Below, piece by piece: positions 21,364-29,799 of a stretch of DNA of 64,000 nt. A program made the position numbers and the translations under genes. The stretch is from NCBI RefSeq assembly GCF_003600355.1, contig NZ_CP032416.1, positions 2,624,183 to 2,688,182 of the forward strand, in the 5' to 3' direction. Every line of letters begins with the position of its first letter. Within the stretch, counting starts at the first letter, position 1. This DNA is from Clostridium fermenticellae (GTDB lineage: Bacteria; Bacillota; Clostridia; Clostridiales; Clostridiaceae). The notes beneath the pieces were generated by a model. The model was not told the DNA's origin. It worked only from the letters and a program-made list of their open reading frames with translations, and ran no database searches.

Positions 21364-21447
21364 CTACAAACTATTTAAGATAAATTCATCAAAACATTTG
21401 TCTAAAGTTTTTTGACCTTCAAATAATTCAATAGTTTTTCTTTTCAT
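21364..21447 (-). CDS. Possible 27-residue peptide next to tRNA-Leu
   Basis: ATG at 21447 preceded by AGAGGAG at good spacing opens a 27-codon frame (MKRKTIELFEGQ start, ends NSL) on the strand of the tRNA-Leu. I do not recognise it; it could be the N-terminal stub of a lost gene. Weak evidence. Confidence 0.25.
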   Translation of the reverse strand: MKRKTIELFEGQKTLDKCFDEFILNSL

Positions 21448-21572
21448 TTTTTCACTCCTCTTGGAGTTCTATTGTAAAAAAAATATACACCAGACACCCA
21501 AAGTTTTCCTTGAGGTCTAATGTATATAAAGTTTATGTTTAATATCTTGTAATATCTTTCAAAACATTGATC

Positions 21573-21660
21573 TGGTGCGGATAACAGGACTTGAACCTGC
21601 ATGAAGTTTCCCTCACTAGAACCTGAATCTAGCGCGTCTGCCAATTCCGCCATATCCGCA
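21573..21660 (-). tRNA. tRNA-Leu (CAG)
   Basis: An 88-nt tRNA including encoded CCA. The TGCGGAT acceptor pairs with ATCCGCA, there is a long variable arm, and the anticodon arm is CTAGA-TTCAGGT-TCTAG giving anticodon CAG. It decodes CUG. Confidence 0.95.
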
Positions 21661-21726
21661 TAACGTCTTAATTATATCATACTTTATATCAATATTGCAA
21701 AACATGTGTAAAAAAAGTTACCGCAA

Positions 21727-21987
21727 TATGGGGCTTATAATTTTAAAGTTAATTTATACCTGAGGGAGATACTGTCGAAATATAGGTACATTAAATACTT
21801 TTATTGTAATTCTTGGCCCGGTATTTTAGAAAATATATAAAGATTGATATGTTTGAGTTTATGAGTTTATCAATCTTTATTAGATTTTCAAAATACCGGG
21901 CTTTAGAATTACTAAAAGCATTTATAGTACCGGATTTTGACAGTATCTCCCGGGGGATGGATTAACTTTTTATTTATGAACCCTATA
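21727..21987 (+). repeat. Long palindromic element, copy B (261 bp)
   Basis: Nearly the whole 343-base gap between tRNA-Leu and the VanW gene. The ends are inverted (TATGGGGCTTATAA against TTATGAACCCTATA), then AGTTAATT and GAGATACTGTC arms, then a second-level stem CCCGGTATTTT / AAAATACCGGG, and the central loop ATATGTTTGAGTTTATGAG shared with copies A, C and F. Outer arms differ in sequence from A yet still pair. Confidence 0.8.
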
Positions 21988-22003
21988 TGCAGCAATTTAA
22001 ATA

Positions 22004-23533
22004 TTAGTTGTCCTGTTTTTCTGGATCCGTAGAATTATCCACATTCGTCTCTACTGTAGTTTCTGAATCCTTTGAATCAGTTGAAATTGAATCATCAGGC
22101 TCTTGATTAGGATTATTAGTTTCTGGACTTTGAGGTTCTTGTTTTTGAGTTCCTTGTTTCTGAGTTCCCCGCTTTACAATGCCATTTATTGGTTCATAGT
22201 AATCGTCAGAAATCAATTCACTGCTTATAACCTTGCCATCTTTAGTAACAGTCTTTATAACCTTAACTCTATATCCGGTAGATGGTGCCTGCATTACTTC
22301 TGTTTGTCCTTCAGGCAAAGATGAATCATTTTGATATTCTAATTTTGCATCCACCTTCTGATACACCTTTGAGGATATATCAGTCACAATATTGCTGAGC
22401 TCTGAATTAGAATATATTTCAAATGTTATAGCTCCGCCAGACGAATCTGCAAATATATATATTGGGTATTTTAAAGTATTTTTAAATTTATAATCAATAT
22501 TTCCATAATCGACTGTAGCATCCATTCCGACCGGTACATAATGTGACGGCATAGTATGATGTGATCGTTGTGTAGATTTTATATTTGCCCTCAAAACAGC
22601 ATTATATAGGGTTGTAGATACCTGACATATCCCCCCACCAAGTCCTGAATCAACTTGATTACCAATTATAACTGGTGCTGACATATACCCACGCTCAGCA
22701 GTCCTTTCTCCAACTACTTTATTAAAACTAAATTCATCACCCGGAAGCAATATTTTCCCATTTATACTACTGGTGGCAAGTTCTATATTATTTGCCCTTT
22801 CATATGAAGATATACTTCCATAGTCTGTAGTATAAGCTGATATTTTAGTATTTATAGATGAAATTTTTTTAGCTGTTATCCTTGCATTCAATAATTTTAC
22901 TGATGTTTTTATATTTGTATTTACACCAATATTTTCACCAAGTGCAGTTAAGACATCTTTCTGAAGTTTATCTTTTTGCAGCTTTCTACCATTTTTCTCT
23001 TTAACAACCTTTAAATTATCTCCATTAACTATTAATTGTGCATCTAAAGGTTCTTTATCAACGGATTTTTGTATATCACTTAAAAAATTATCCAGTGTTT
23101 TTTTATCATATGTAAATTTTAATCTAATTACTGCACCAGTTGGAAATTTTATAAGCTTAAATTTTTCAAGCATATTGACATTCTTGCCATAGTTGAAAGC
23201 TTGATTTACTGTTTCATCAATATTATACTTGATATTAATTTTATTATAATCTAATATATAATTTCTATCATCCGTTTTTACATTTACACTACTTTTGTAA
23301 ACTTCTCCAATGTATTTTTCGCGTAAGATTTCTTTGGCTTGTTCCTTACTTTTCCCGGCTAAATCCTGCTTTTCAACTTTAACTCCTGGATATATCCGGT
23401 TTGACCAACTTTTAACCACATTATATTGATAAATAAAAAACACTGCTAAGACTACAATTATACTAATTAAAGCCACAACTCCCCGAAACGGTAATTTAAG
23501 TCTATTCTCAAGAGTTCTTTTGACATTAATCAT
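22004..23533 (-). CDS. VanW-domain exported protein
   Basis: Membrane-anchored extracellular protein (one N-terminal TM at about residues 20-42). The middle resembles the putative peptidoglycan-binding domain often paired with VanW, and the VanW domain includes SSYERANNIELATSSINGK, LLPGDEFSFN and GGGICQVSTTLYNAVLRA. A Gln/Glu/Asp/Thr-rich tail of about 60 residues ends the protein. VanW is named from vancomycin clusters, but its role is unknown and most copies are chromosomal; resistance should not be inferred. I chose the ATG at 23533 after AGAGGTGG; GTG codons upstream are inside that site. Confidence 0.88.
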   Translation of the reverse strand: MINVKRTLENRLKLPFRGVVALISIIVVLAVFFIYQYNVVKSWSNRIYPGVKVEKQDLAGKSKEQAKEILREKYIGEVYKSSVNVKTDDRNYILDYNKINIKYNIDETVNQAFNYGKNVNMLEKFKLIKFPTGAVIRLKFTYDKKTLDNFLSDIQKSVDKEPLDAQLIVNGDNLKVVKEKNGRKLQKDKLQKDVLTALGENIGVNTNIKTSVKLLNARITAKKISSINTKISAYTTDYGSISSYERANNIELATSSINGKILLPGDEFSFNKVVGERTAERGYMSAPVIIGNQVDSGLGGGICQVSTTLYNAVLRANIKSTQRSHHTMPSHYVPVGMDATVDYGNIDYKFKNTLKYPIYIFADSSGGAITFEIYSNSELSNIVTDISSKVYQKVDAKLEYQNDSSLPEGQTEVMQAPSTGYRVKVIKTVTKDGKVISSELISDDYYEPINGIVKRGTQKQGTQKQEPQSPETNNPNQEPDDSISTDSKDSETTVETNVDNSTDPEKQDN

Positions 23534-23739
23534 AGGCACCACCTCTTTGATAATTACCTAGATAATTATACTACAAAAAAATAACCTTTTGAATTATTTT
23601 CAAATATAATTCATTTCACTTACTGCCTCAAATTCTATACAACTATTTTATATATTTTATTGAAATATTTAAACATTTAAAATAAAATTAGTAATAGACT
23701 TTTAACCAACCAAAAATAATTATAAGAAGGTGTTTTTAT

Positions 23740-24981
23740 ATGAAAGCAGAAATTTTGTGTGTTGGAACTGAGCTGCTACTTGGAGATATTATAAATACAA
23801 ATGCGCAATATTTAGCGAAAAGACTCGCTAATTTAGGAATTGATGTATATCATCAATCTGTCGTAGGTGACAATACTAAAAGACTTAAAGAAGAACTTAA
23901 AGAGTCTTTTAATAGAGCTGATATAGTAATAACAACAGGCGGACTCGGACCAACTCCTGATGACCTTACAAAAGAGACTGGTGCAGAGTTTTTTAATAAA
24001 AAGATGTTATTGGATGAGGAATCTCTTGAAAAATTAAATAGCTACTTTTTAAAAAATGGAAAAGAAAAATTAAAAGGAAATAATATAAAACAGGCATATT
24101 TCCCTGAGGATGCTGTAATATTCGCGAATGATCATGGTACTGCTCCTGGCTGCGGGCTTGATGTAAATGGCAAAATTCTTATTATACTTCCTGGTCCTCC
24201 TAGTGAAATGAAGTTTATGTTCGAAAACTCAGTTGTCCCTTTCTTAAAGAAATACTCACATAGTGTACTGGAATCAAAAGTATTACGTGTTACGGGTATA
24301 GGAGAAGGGGTTCTGGCTGAAGAAATAAAAGATCTCATAGACAGCAATACAAATCCAACTATAGCAACCTATGCAAAAGAATGGGAAGTAACTTTAAGGA
24401 TTACAGCAAAATCTGATACAAAGGAAGCTGCATTAAAATTAATAAAGCCAATGAAAAATGAACTTTACAAAAGATTTGGAGATAATATATATGGTGAAGA
24501 TGATACAAGTATTGAGGCAGTAATTGCAAATCTACTTATAAAAAAAGATTTAACTATTGCCACCGCGGAATCATGTACCGGTGGACTTATAGCGTCCAAA
24601 TTGATAAATTATCCCGGAGTATCTTCAGTATTCATAGAAGGTGCTGTAACATATAGTAATGCGGCAAAAATGAGACGACTAGGTGTGAAACCTGAAACTT
24701 TAGACAAATTTGGCGCAGTGAGTAAAGAAACTGCCCACGAAATGGCAGAAGGAATAGCAAAAACTTCTGGTACAAATATAGGATTATCAACCACAGGCGT
24801 TGCAGGTCCTGGTGGTGGAACTCCTCAAAAACCTGTAGGATTGGTTTATATTGGTCTTTACATAAATGGCAAAGTTATAGTGAAAAAACTTGAGAGTTCC
24901 GGAACTAGAGACAAAATACGAAACAGAGCTACAATGTATGCTCTTGACTTACTAAGAAGAGAATTACTAAAACTAGAATAG
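23740..24981 (+). CDS. cinA: CinA, NMN amidohydrolase-like / competence-damage protein
   Basis: Two-domain protein of 413 residues: an N-terminal MoaB/MogA-like COG1058 domain (TELLLGDIINTNAQYL, TTGGLGPTPDD, LPGPPSEM) and a C-terminal PncC nicotinamide-nucleotide deamidase domain (TAESCTGGLIAS, VAGPGGGTP). Start ATG after AAGGTG. In many Firmicutes recA follows cinA; here it does not, and a 1.47 kb repeat region follows instead. Confidence 0.95.
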   Translation: MKAEILCVGTELLLGDIINTNAQYLAKRLANLGIDVYHQSVVGDNTKRLKEELKESFNRADIVITTGGLGPTPDDLTKETGAEFFNKKMLLDEESLEKLNSYFLKNGKEKLKGNNIKQAYFPEDAVIFANDHGTAPGCGLDVNGKILIILPGPPSEMKFMFENSVVPFLKKYSHSVLESKVLRVTGIGEGVLAEEIKDLIDSNTNPTIATYAKEWEVTLRITAKSDTKEAALKLIKPMKNELYKRFGDNIYGEDDTSIEAVIANLLIKKDLTIATAESCTGGLIASKLINYPGVSSVFIEGAVTYSNAAKMRRLGVKPETLDKFGAVSKETAHEMAEGIAKTSGTNIGLSTTGVAGPGGGTPQKPVGLVYIGLYINGKVIVKKLESSGTRDKIRNRATMYALDLLRRELLKLE

Positions 24982-24995
24982 TTTCTATAAATGCA

Positions 24996-26415
24996 TATAT
25001 TGCGTATTAAGCATTGATCCTAGATATATGGTTATAAGGACAAACTCAACTCACATTGCAGAGGTATACTCACAAACCCTGGCACCCTAAAAAAGTTTTA
25101 ACATCTCTAAGCTCGCCTTTTAAAAATTTAAGCAGATTATATAAACTCAAACTCGTGAAGCTCAGACATATATAATCTACTAAAATTTTTCTAAAAGGCT
25201 TCGCCAAGAGATGTAAAAAACTTTTTAGATGTGCCTTCAGTTTCCAGGTATACCTCTGCGGTGTGAGTTAAGTTTGTCCTTATAAGCTATATATTTAAAC
25301 CAGGTTATATGCTTAATAAGTGAAATATCATCTTCAAGGGTTCTAGGGCGATTAGCCCTTGTGATTTATACTATAATTACAATTTTAAACATATATTGAA
25401 GTAATTAAAAAAGCCTGAATAAGATCATATTCTAAATGGTATCCGGGACTTTAAGGTCTTTCACAGCACTTCGTCAAAATTTATAGAAAAGTTTTAGATG
25501 TGTCTTCGGCCTTACAGTATCCTGCTACGTAAGAATTCTACTTATGTTTACATCAAATACTTAACATACCAATAAAAGTATATAAGTGATTTTATAACTT
25601 TATGTAAATTTGATAAACTTTCTGAATATAATTTTGCCTTTAAGGGTTTATGGCGATAGCCATATTGATTTAAAAGTCCTTTACTCCATTTAAACCTAAA
25701 TCATATATAATCTCACTCATTTTCTTGTATAGTATTTGCCAATTTACATTATAATTCCCATGATTGTATTCTCTTTATAAAGGTTTTACGGACGTAGTCC
25801 TTGTATACATAGTATTAATCCCGGAGGGATATTTTAAAACTACAGAAATTATAATAAATAACGAAATCTTTCCCGGTAAAAGATTAAATATATTTAAAAC
25901 TAAAATAATCTGCCCTTCATAAGAAGGACAGAGCACCCTAACGGGTTTGAAGGCTTACAGCCTTCCTTCTTTAAGTTTATAGTAATGACTGTACTAATTT
26001 AATTATTAGGACATTAACTTCCCGGGTATATAGTAAAACTCACATTTAAATTTAAATAATTCAATAGGACTAACCGTCCTGGAATCATTTCATTTATCTA
26101 AAATTTAAGTTAAATATCTTTTATGCCCAAAAAGATCTTAAGGTTCTGAATATACTATCTGAATTACAGGTTATTCAGACTTTTTTAGTTATCTTAACAG
26201 ATGTCTAAAACTGCAATTATAGTATAAATCAATATGGCTATCGCCATAAACACTTAAAGGAGAAATAATATTTATCAAGTTTACATAAGTTATATAATTA
26301 TTTATATACTTTTATTAGTATATCAAGCATTTATTGATTTAAGTATATAACTTATAAGTCCAGTTTGTCCTTATAGCCCCCATATATCTATGATCAATGC
26401 TTAATACGCAATATA
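24996..26415. repeat. 1.4 kb nested inverted-repeat region between cinA and the GIY-YIG gene
   Basis: No gene is visible between 24982 and 26449. The ends are inverted: 24996-25046 (TGCGTATTAAGCATTGATC, TAGATATATG, TAAGGACAAACT) matches the complement of 26362-26415 almost perfectly. Inside, 25281-25430 and 25553-25672 both match the complement of 26160-26350 in pieces, sharing GATTTATACTATAATT, AAAAAGYCTGAATAA, AATAAAAGTATATAA and TATGGCGATAGCCATATTGA. Copy C of the palindromic family is inserted in the left arm. Several short hairpins of related sequence lie inside. It could be the remains of a non-coding mobile element or a structured RNA. Confidence 0.75.
25024..25294 (-). repeat. Long palindromic element, copy C (271 bp)
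   Basis: Inverted ends: ATAAGGACAAACTCAACTCA with GCAGAGGTATAC at the left match the complement of the right end. A second stem, CATCTCT..GGCGAG-type, encloses the central hairpin (AGATTATATA arms, loop read on the minus strand as ATATGTCTGAGCTTCACGAG). Relative to copies A, B and F it is in the opposite orientation. It interrupts the left arm of the larger inverted repeat. Confidence 0.8.
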
Positions 26416-26449
26416 CTTACAACACAAAGTTTATTATAATAAATCCTCC

Positions 26450-26710
26450 TTATTTAGGTAATGAAACAGACACGTTTGACATAAGTTTTATTTTAGCCTG
26501 TCTACTTAATTGCTTTATAAAATATTCTCTTTTCATAGCCTCGCTCCTGGATTCATAAGCTTCAGAGTAAACAATCCTTACAGGCAGTCTGCATCTAGTA
26601 TATTTTGCTCCCCTGCCGCTGTTATGAGTTTTTATTCTTTTTTCTAAATCATTAGTATAACCTGTGTAAAAAGTTCCATCTTTACACTCTAAAATATATA
26701 CATAATCCAC
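26450..26710 (-). CDS. GIY-YIG domain protein, YazA/YhbQ type
   Basis: Small single-domain protein of 86 residues: [19 protein letters not shown] carries the GIY-YIG core (YVYIL, YTGYT), followed by the conserved Arg in KRIKTHNSG and the Glu in [14 protein letters not shown]. Members are predicted nucleases; biological roles are poorly defined. The start is a GTG at 26710 with GAGGAG eight bases before. It sits between the large inverted repeat and palindromic copy D. Confidence 0.85.
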   Translation of the reverse strand: MDYVYILECKDGTFYTGYTNDLEKRIKTHNSGRGAKYTRCRLPVRIVYSEAYESRSEAMKREYFIKQLSRQAKIKLMSNVSVSLPK

Positions 26711-26739
26711 TGTTCATTCTCCTCAAAACTTAAATCATA

Positions 26740-26861
26740 TATATGGTTTACAAGTCTAAACTTAACTTATGCGCAGGCCGGGATTTCTAAAATTTTTTAC
26801 GTGATGTATTTTAGAAATCCCGGCCGGAGCATAGGTTAAGCGTGAAATTACAAACCCTATA
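26740..26861 (+). repeat. Short palindromic element, copy D (122 bp)
   Basis: Short form lacking the central hairpin: inverted TATRGGTTTRYAA tips, CTTAACTTATGCGC arms, CGGGATTTCTAAAA stem and the family core TTTTTTACGTGATGTATTTT. It starts 29 bases after the GIY-YIG start and ends 10 bases before the stop of the decarboxylase gene. Confidence 0.8.
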
Positions 26862-26871
26862 CTTAACTTCT

Positions 26872-28101
26872 CTATAGGACTATTTCACCGTTTGACTTTA
26901 TATAAATCTGTAGTGGAGGCGTATGACTTGCAAATAGTACTGGTGTCAAAGTATAGGCATAACTTCCTGCATTTGAAACCATTAAAATATCTCCAATATC
27001 AGCCTTAGGCAGCATTATATCCTTTGCCATTAAATCTGCTGAAGTACATAAATCACCTGCAACACTTACTTTTTCAAATGATGATTTCCCATTTTTAAGT
27101 ATAGTAAATTCAAAAGCATCCTTAGCTGTAAATAAAGGTTCACATCCCTGCAATTTACTTGTTTTAGGCATATAAGAACTTAGAAGTTCTGCAATAGAAG
27201 GTCTTAAAAAACCATTAAGACTACTAGTTACAATTAAATACTTTTTACCTCTGGATTCTTTTATATCTACGATTCGAGTAATATATTTACCAGCTTGACA
27301 CACTAAAAATCTGCCTGTTTCTATAATAAGTCTTGCATTAATTTTATTTTTAAGTCTCTCAATTAATACTTTACATTTTTCGCCTAGTAACTTAACATTT
27401 AAAGGTGTATCATTTGATGCTGAATATGCTATACCAATTCCTCCGCCAAAATTTATAAATTCCAATTCCCATCCCATACTCTCTTTGCAAAATACTGCTA
27501 GCTTAAACACCCTTTCATAGTATTTATATAGTGCACTATAATCAAGTATCTGTGAACGCAGATGAACATGAATACCAACAATTTTTATATTAGTTAAATT
27601 TTTAAATAATTCTTTCCGATTAACTAATGTTTCTTCGTCAACACCAAATTTACTACTTATTCCTTGTCCCATATTCATATTGTAGTCAGGATTTATTCTT
27701 AACCCTATCTTTACATTTAATCCTCTCTGCTTTGCAATATTGTTAATTAGGTCCAGTTCATTATAACTATCTGCTACTATTATTGATTTATCTAAAGTTT
27801 TTTCAATGTCCTGACGTGTTTTTCCCGGAGATGAATATATAATTTTTTCACAAGGTAATCCAGCTTTTTGTGCTATGATTACTTCATTTGCGGAAGCTGC
27901 ATCTGCACCAAAGCCCTTTGACACTATAAAATCTACTATAGGGGCATATGGATTAGTCTTTATTGAATATAGAAACTCAAATTGTGAGAGTTCCTCTGTA
28001 AGTATTTTAATTTGTTTATCAATAACACCTTCATTATATATGTAAAAAGGTTTCTCATATTGTTCCATCAAATTCTTAATAACGTCTAAACTATCTTTCA
28101 T
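26872..28101 (-). CDS. PLP-dependent decarboxylase, LysA/ornithine decarboxylase fold; substrate unknown
   Basis: Alanine-racemase-fold decarboxylase of 409 residues. The PLP lysine is K48 in FLYSIKTN; glycine-rich phosphate loop NFGGGIGIAY, substrate-side ETGRFLVCQAG, a cysteine-aspartate site CTSADLMAKD and NAGSYAYTLTPVLF near the end. It differs from typical diaminopimelate decarboxylase (HVHLRSQ instead of the usual HxHIGSQ), so it may act on another amino acid or a carrier-bound one. The ATG has no clear ribosome site. The gene is framed by copies D and E, with only 23 bases between its start and E, so its promoter must lie in or beyond the repeat. Confidence 0.8.
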   Translation of the reverse strand: MKDSLDVIKNLMEQYEKPFYIYNEGVIDKQIKILTEELSQFEFLYSIKTNPYAPIVDFIVSKGFGADAASANEVIIAQKAGLPCEKIIYSSPGKTRQDIEKTLDKSIIVADSYNELDLINNIAKQRGLNVKIGLRINPDYNMNMGQGISSKFGVDEETLVNRKELFKNLTNIKIVGIHVHLRSQILDYSALYKYYERVFKLAVFCKESMGWELEFINFGGGIGIAYSASNDTPLNVKLLGEKCKVLIERLKNKINARLIIETGRFLVCQAGKYITRIVDIKESRGKKYLIVTSSLNGFLRPSIAELLSSYMPKTSKLQGCEPLFTAKDAFEFTILKNGKSSFEKVSVAGDLCTSADLMAKDIMLPKADIGDILMVSNAGSYAYTLTPVLFASHTPPLQIYIKSNGEIVL

Positions 28102-28124
28102 AAATTATCTTTAATGAGAGCATA

Positions 28125-28248
28125 TATAGGGTTTATAAATGAAAGCTTAACTTATGCGCAAGCTTAGACTTTCTAGAAATTTTTTACGTGATGTATTTTG
28201 GAAATTCCGGCCGGAGCATAAGTTAAGCTTTCATTTATAAACCCTATA
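28125..28248 (+). repeat. Short palindromic element, copy E (124 bp)
   Basis: Tips TATAGGGTTTATAAATGAAA are exactly inverted, then GCTTAACTTATGC arms and the core TTTTTTACGTGATGTATTTT. Same orientation and type as copy D. It separates the nth stop from the decarboxylase start. Confidence 0.85.
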
Positions 28249-28276
28249 CAATACCCTCACTAAAGCTCACTCCTTT

Positions 28277-28900
28277 CTATAATGTATACTCACAATACGG
28301 TGAAAGCGGGCACTCCGAGCATTTTGGTTTTTGTGATTTGCATACAAGCCTTCCATGCCAAATTAAATAATGGTGTGACTCACTCCACATATCCTTTGGT
28401 ATATTTTTCATAAGCCCTTTTTCAACCTGCTCTGGAGTTTTTCCCTTTGCTATACCAAGCCTATTTGATACTCTAAATACATGTGTATCAACAGCTATAG
28501 CAGGAACGCCAAATGCATTTGACAATACAACATCAGCTGTTTTTCTACCAACCCCCGGAAGTTTTAATAATTCTTCCATAGTACCTGGAACCTTTCCTCC
28601 GTAGTTTTCCAGTATAAACCTACTCGTGTTTAAAATATTTTTACTTTTATTTTTATATAAACCACAGCTTTTTATTTTTTCACTCAATTCTTCTTGTGTC
28701 AAAGTAATCATTTTATCTGGTGAATTATAATCTTTAAACAATTCCTTTGTAACCTGATTTACTCTCACGTCTGTACATTGTGCCGACAAAATAGTTGACA
28801 CAAGTAATTCATATGGAGAATTAAATTTCAGTGCACATTTAGCTCCTGGATAGGTCTTCTTTAAAATCTCTATTATATCATTAATAGTTTTTTTATCCAT
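28277..28900 (-). CDS. nth: Endonuclease III
   Basis: DNA glycosylase/AP lyase for oxidised pyrimidines. It is 207 residues with helix-hairpin-helix LPGVGRKTADVVLSNAFG (catalytic Lys) and the following catalytic Asp in AVDTHVFRVSNRLG; the four cysteines of the [4Fe-4S] cluster close the protein (CKSQKPKCSECPLSPYC). ATG after AAAGGAGG. Confidence 0.96.
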   Translation of the reverse strand: MDKKTINDIIEILKKTYPGAKCALKFNSPYELLVSTILSAQCTDVRVNQVTKELFKDYNSPDKMITLTQEELSEKIKSCGLYKNKSKNILNTSRFILENYGGKVPGTMEELLKLPGVGRKTADVVLSNAFGVPAIAVDTHVFRVSNRLGIAKGKTPEQVEKGLMKNIPKDMWSESHHYLIWHGRLVCKSQKPKCSECPLSPYCEYTL

Positions 28901-28981
28901 GCTATCACCTCCTTTGTAAAAAACACTAAGTCAAAAACTTAGTGTTTAAAAATTAAACTTAATATATGTTTACCTTAAAAA

Positions 28982-29680
28982 CTATCTGTATACTCCTCTA
29001 TATTCCTCCGGAAGTAAACCTGAAATGCTTCTCATAAGCAAATCAAGTACTCTGCCCTCATAATCACGTTTCGTTTCACCTTTCATTTTAGATGGTACTT
29101 CTATCTGCTTGCCAATATTAAGCATTACCTTTGCATGATGAAATTTCTCAAGCGCCATATCTCTATCATCTATCGGAAGGAGTTTTTCGCTTCCATATAT
29201 ACCCAATGGTATTATACTTGCCTTACTTAATTTCTGCATTAACACGACACCTCTTCTGCCGTTTATCATACCTCCAGATCTGCTTCTGGTCCCTTCCGGG
29301 AAGATAAGTATATTATTATTCTCCTTTAGTGTTCTGATAACCTTTGAAATTGCATCTTTATCTGCCGTATTAGGCTTTATACCAATCGTCTTAGTTATTT
29401 TCATACCAAGATTAGTTAATGAATTACTAGAAAGCTTTACCCCTGCAACAAAGGTTATATCTTCATCTTTAAGTACTCTGTCTATGACAAGTGCATCTGA
29501 ATTACTTAAATGATTGCATATAAATAAAATCGGCCTATGTACACCCTTTAAATTTTCCATCCCTTGTACATTTATATCAGCATATTTATTCATATATCTA
29601 TCTAAAATTTTTCTTGATGTATATCGTAAAAAACTGTCAGGAAGACAACCTATAGCTTTCACAATTATAGGAGATATCAT
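28982..29680 (-). CDS. plsC: 1-acyl-sn-glycerol-3-phosphate acyltransferase family
   Basis: Acyltransferase of phospholipid synthesis on the inner membrane face. The 232-residue protein has the catalytic NHLSNSD (NHx4D) and the FPEGTRSRSG block, then VPLGIYGSEK-like sequence IIPLGIYGSE. ATG follows AAAGGTGG. It lies upstream of nth with an 81-base gap. Confidence 0.88.
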   Translation of the reverse strand: MISPIIVKAIGCLPDSFLRYTSRKILDRYMNKYADINVQGMENLKGVHRPILFICNHLSNSDALVIDRVLKDEDITFVAGVKLSSNSLTNLGMKITKTIGIKPNTADKDAISKVIRTLKENNNILIFPEGTRSRSGGMINGRRGVVLMQKLSKASIIPLGIYGSEKLLPIDDRDMALEKFHHAKVMLNIGKQIEVPSKMKGETKRDYEGRVLDLLMRSISGLLPEEYRGVYR

Positions 29681-29799
29681 ATAAAGCCCACCTTTCCTAT
29701 ATGTATTATACTATATTTTATAAAGTGTAACGTATAAATATTATAAATTTTATATAAGATAGTTTTATTATATATCATATTATGGATAAATCAAATTAT

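Noticed and set aside
21444-21653. 69-codon frame starting MAELADALDSG
   Set aside because: It is the well-known false translation of a tRNA-Leu gene on the same strand.
22004-23533. Vancomycin resistance gene from the VanW domain
   Set aside because: VanW-domain proteins are widespread in chromosomes without resistance; no vanHAX or VanRS genes here.
25336-26262. CRISPR array from repeated hairpins
   Set aside because: Repeats are irregularly spaced, on both strands and not of constant sequence; no cas genes.
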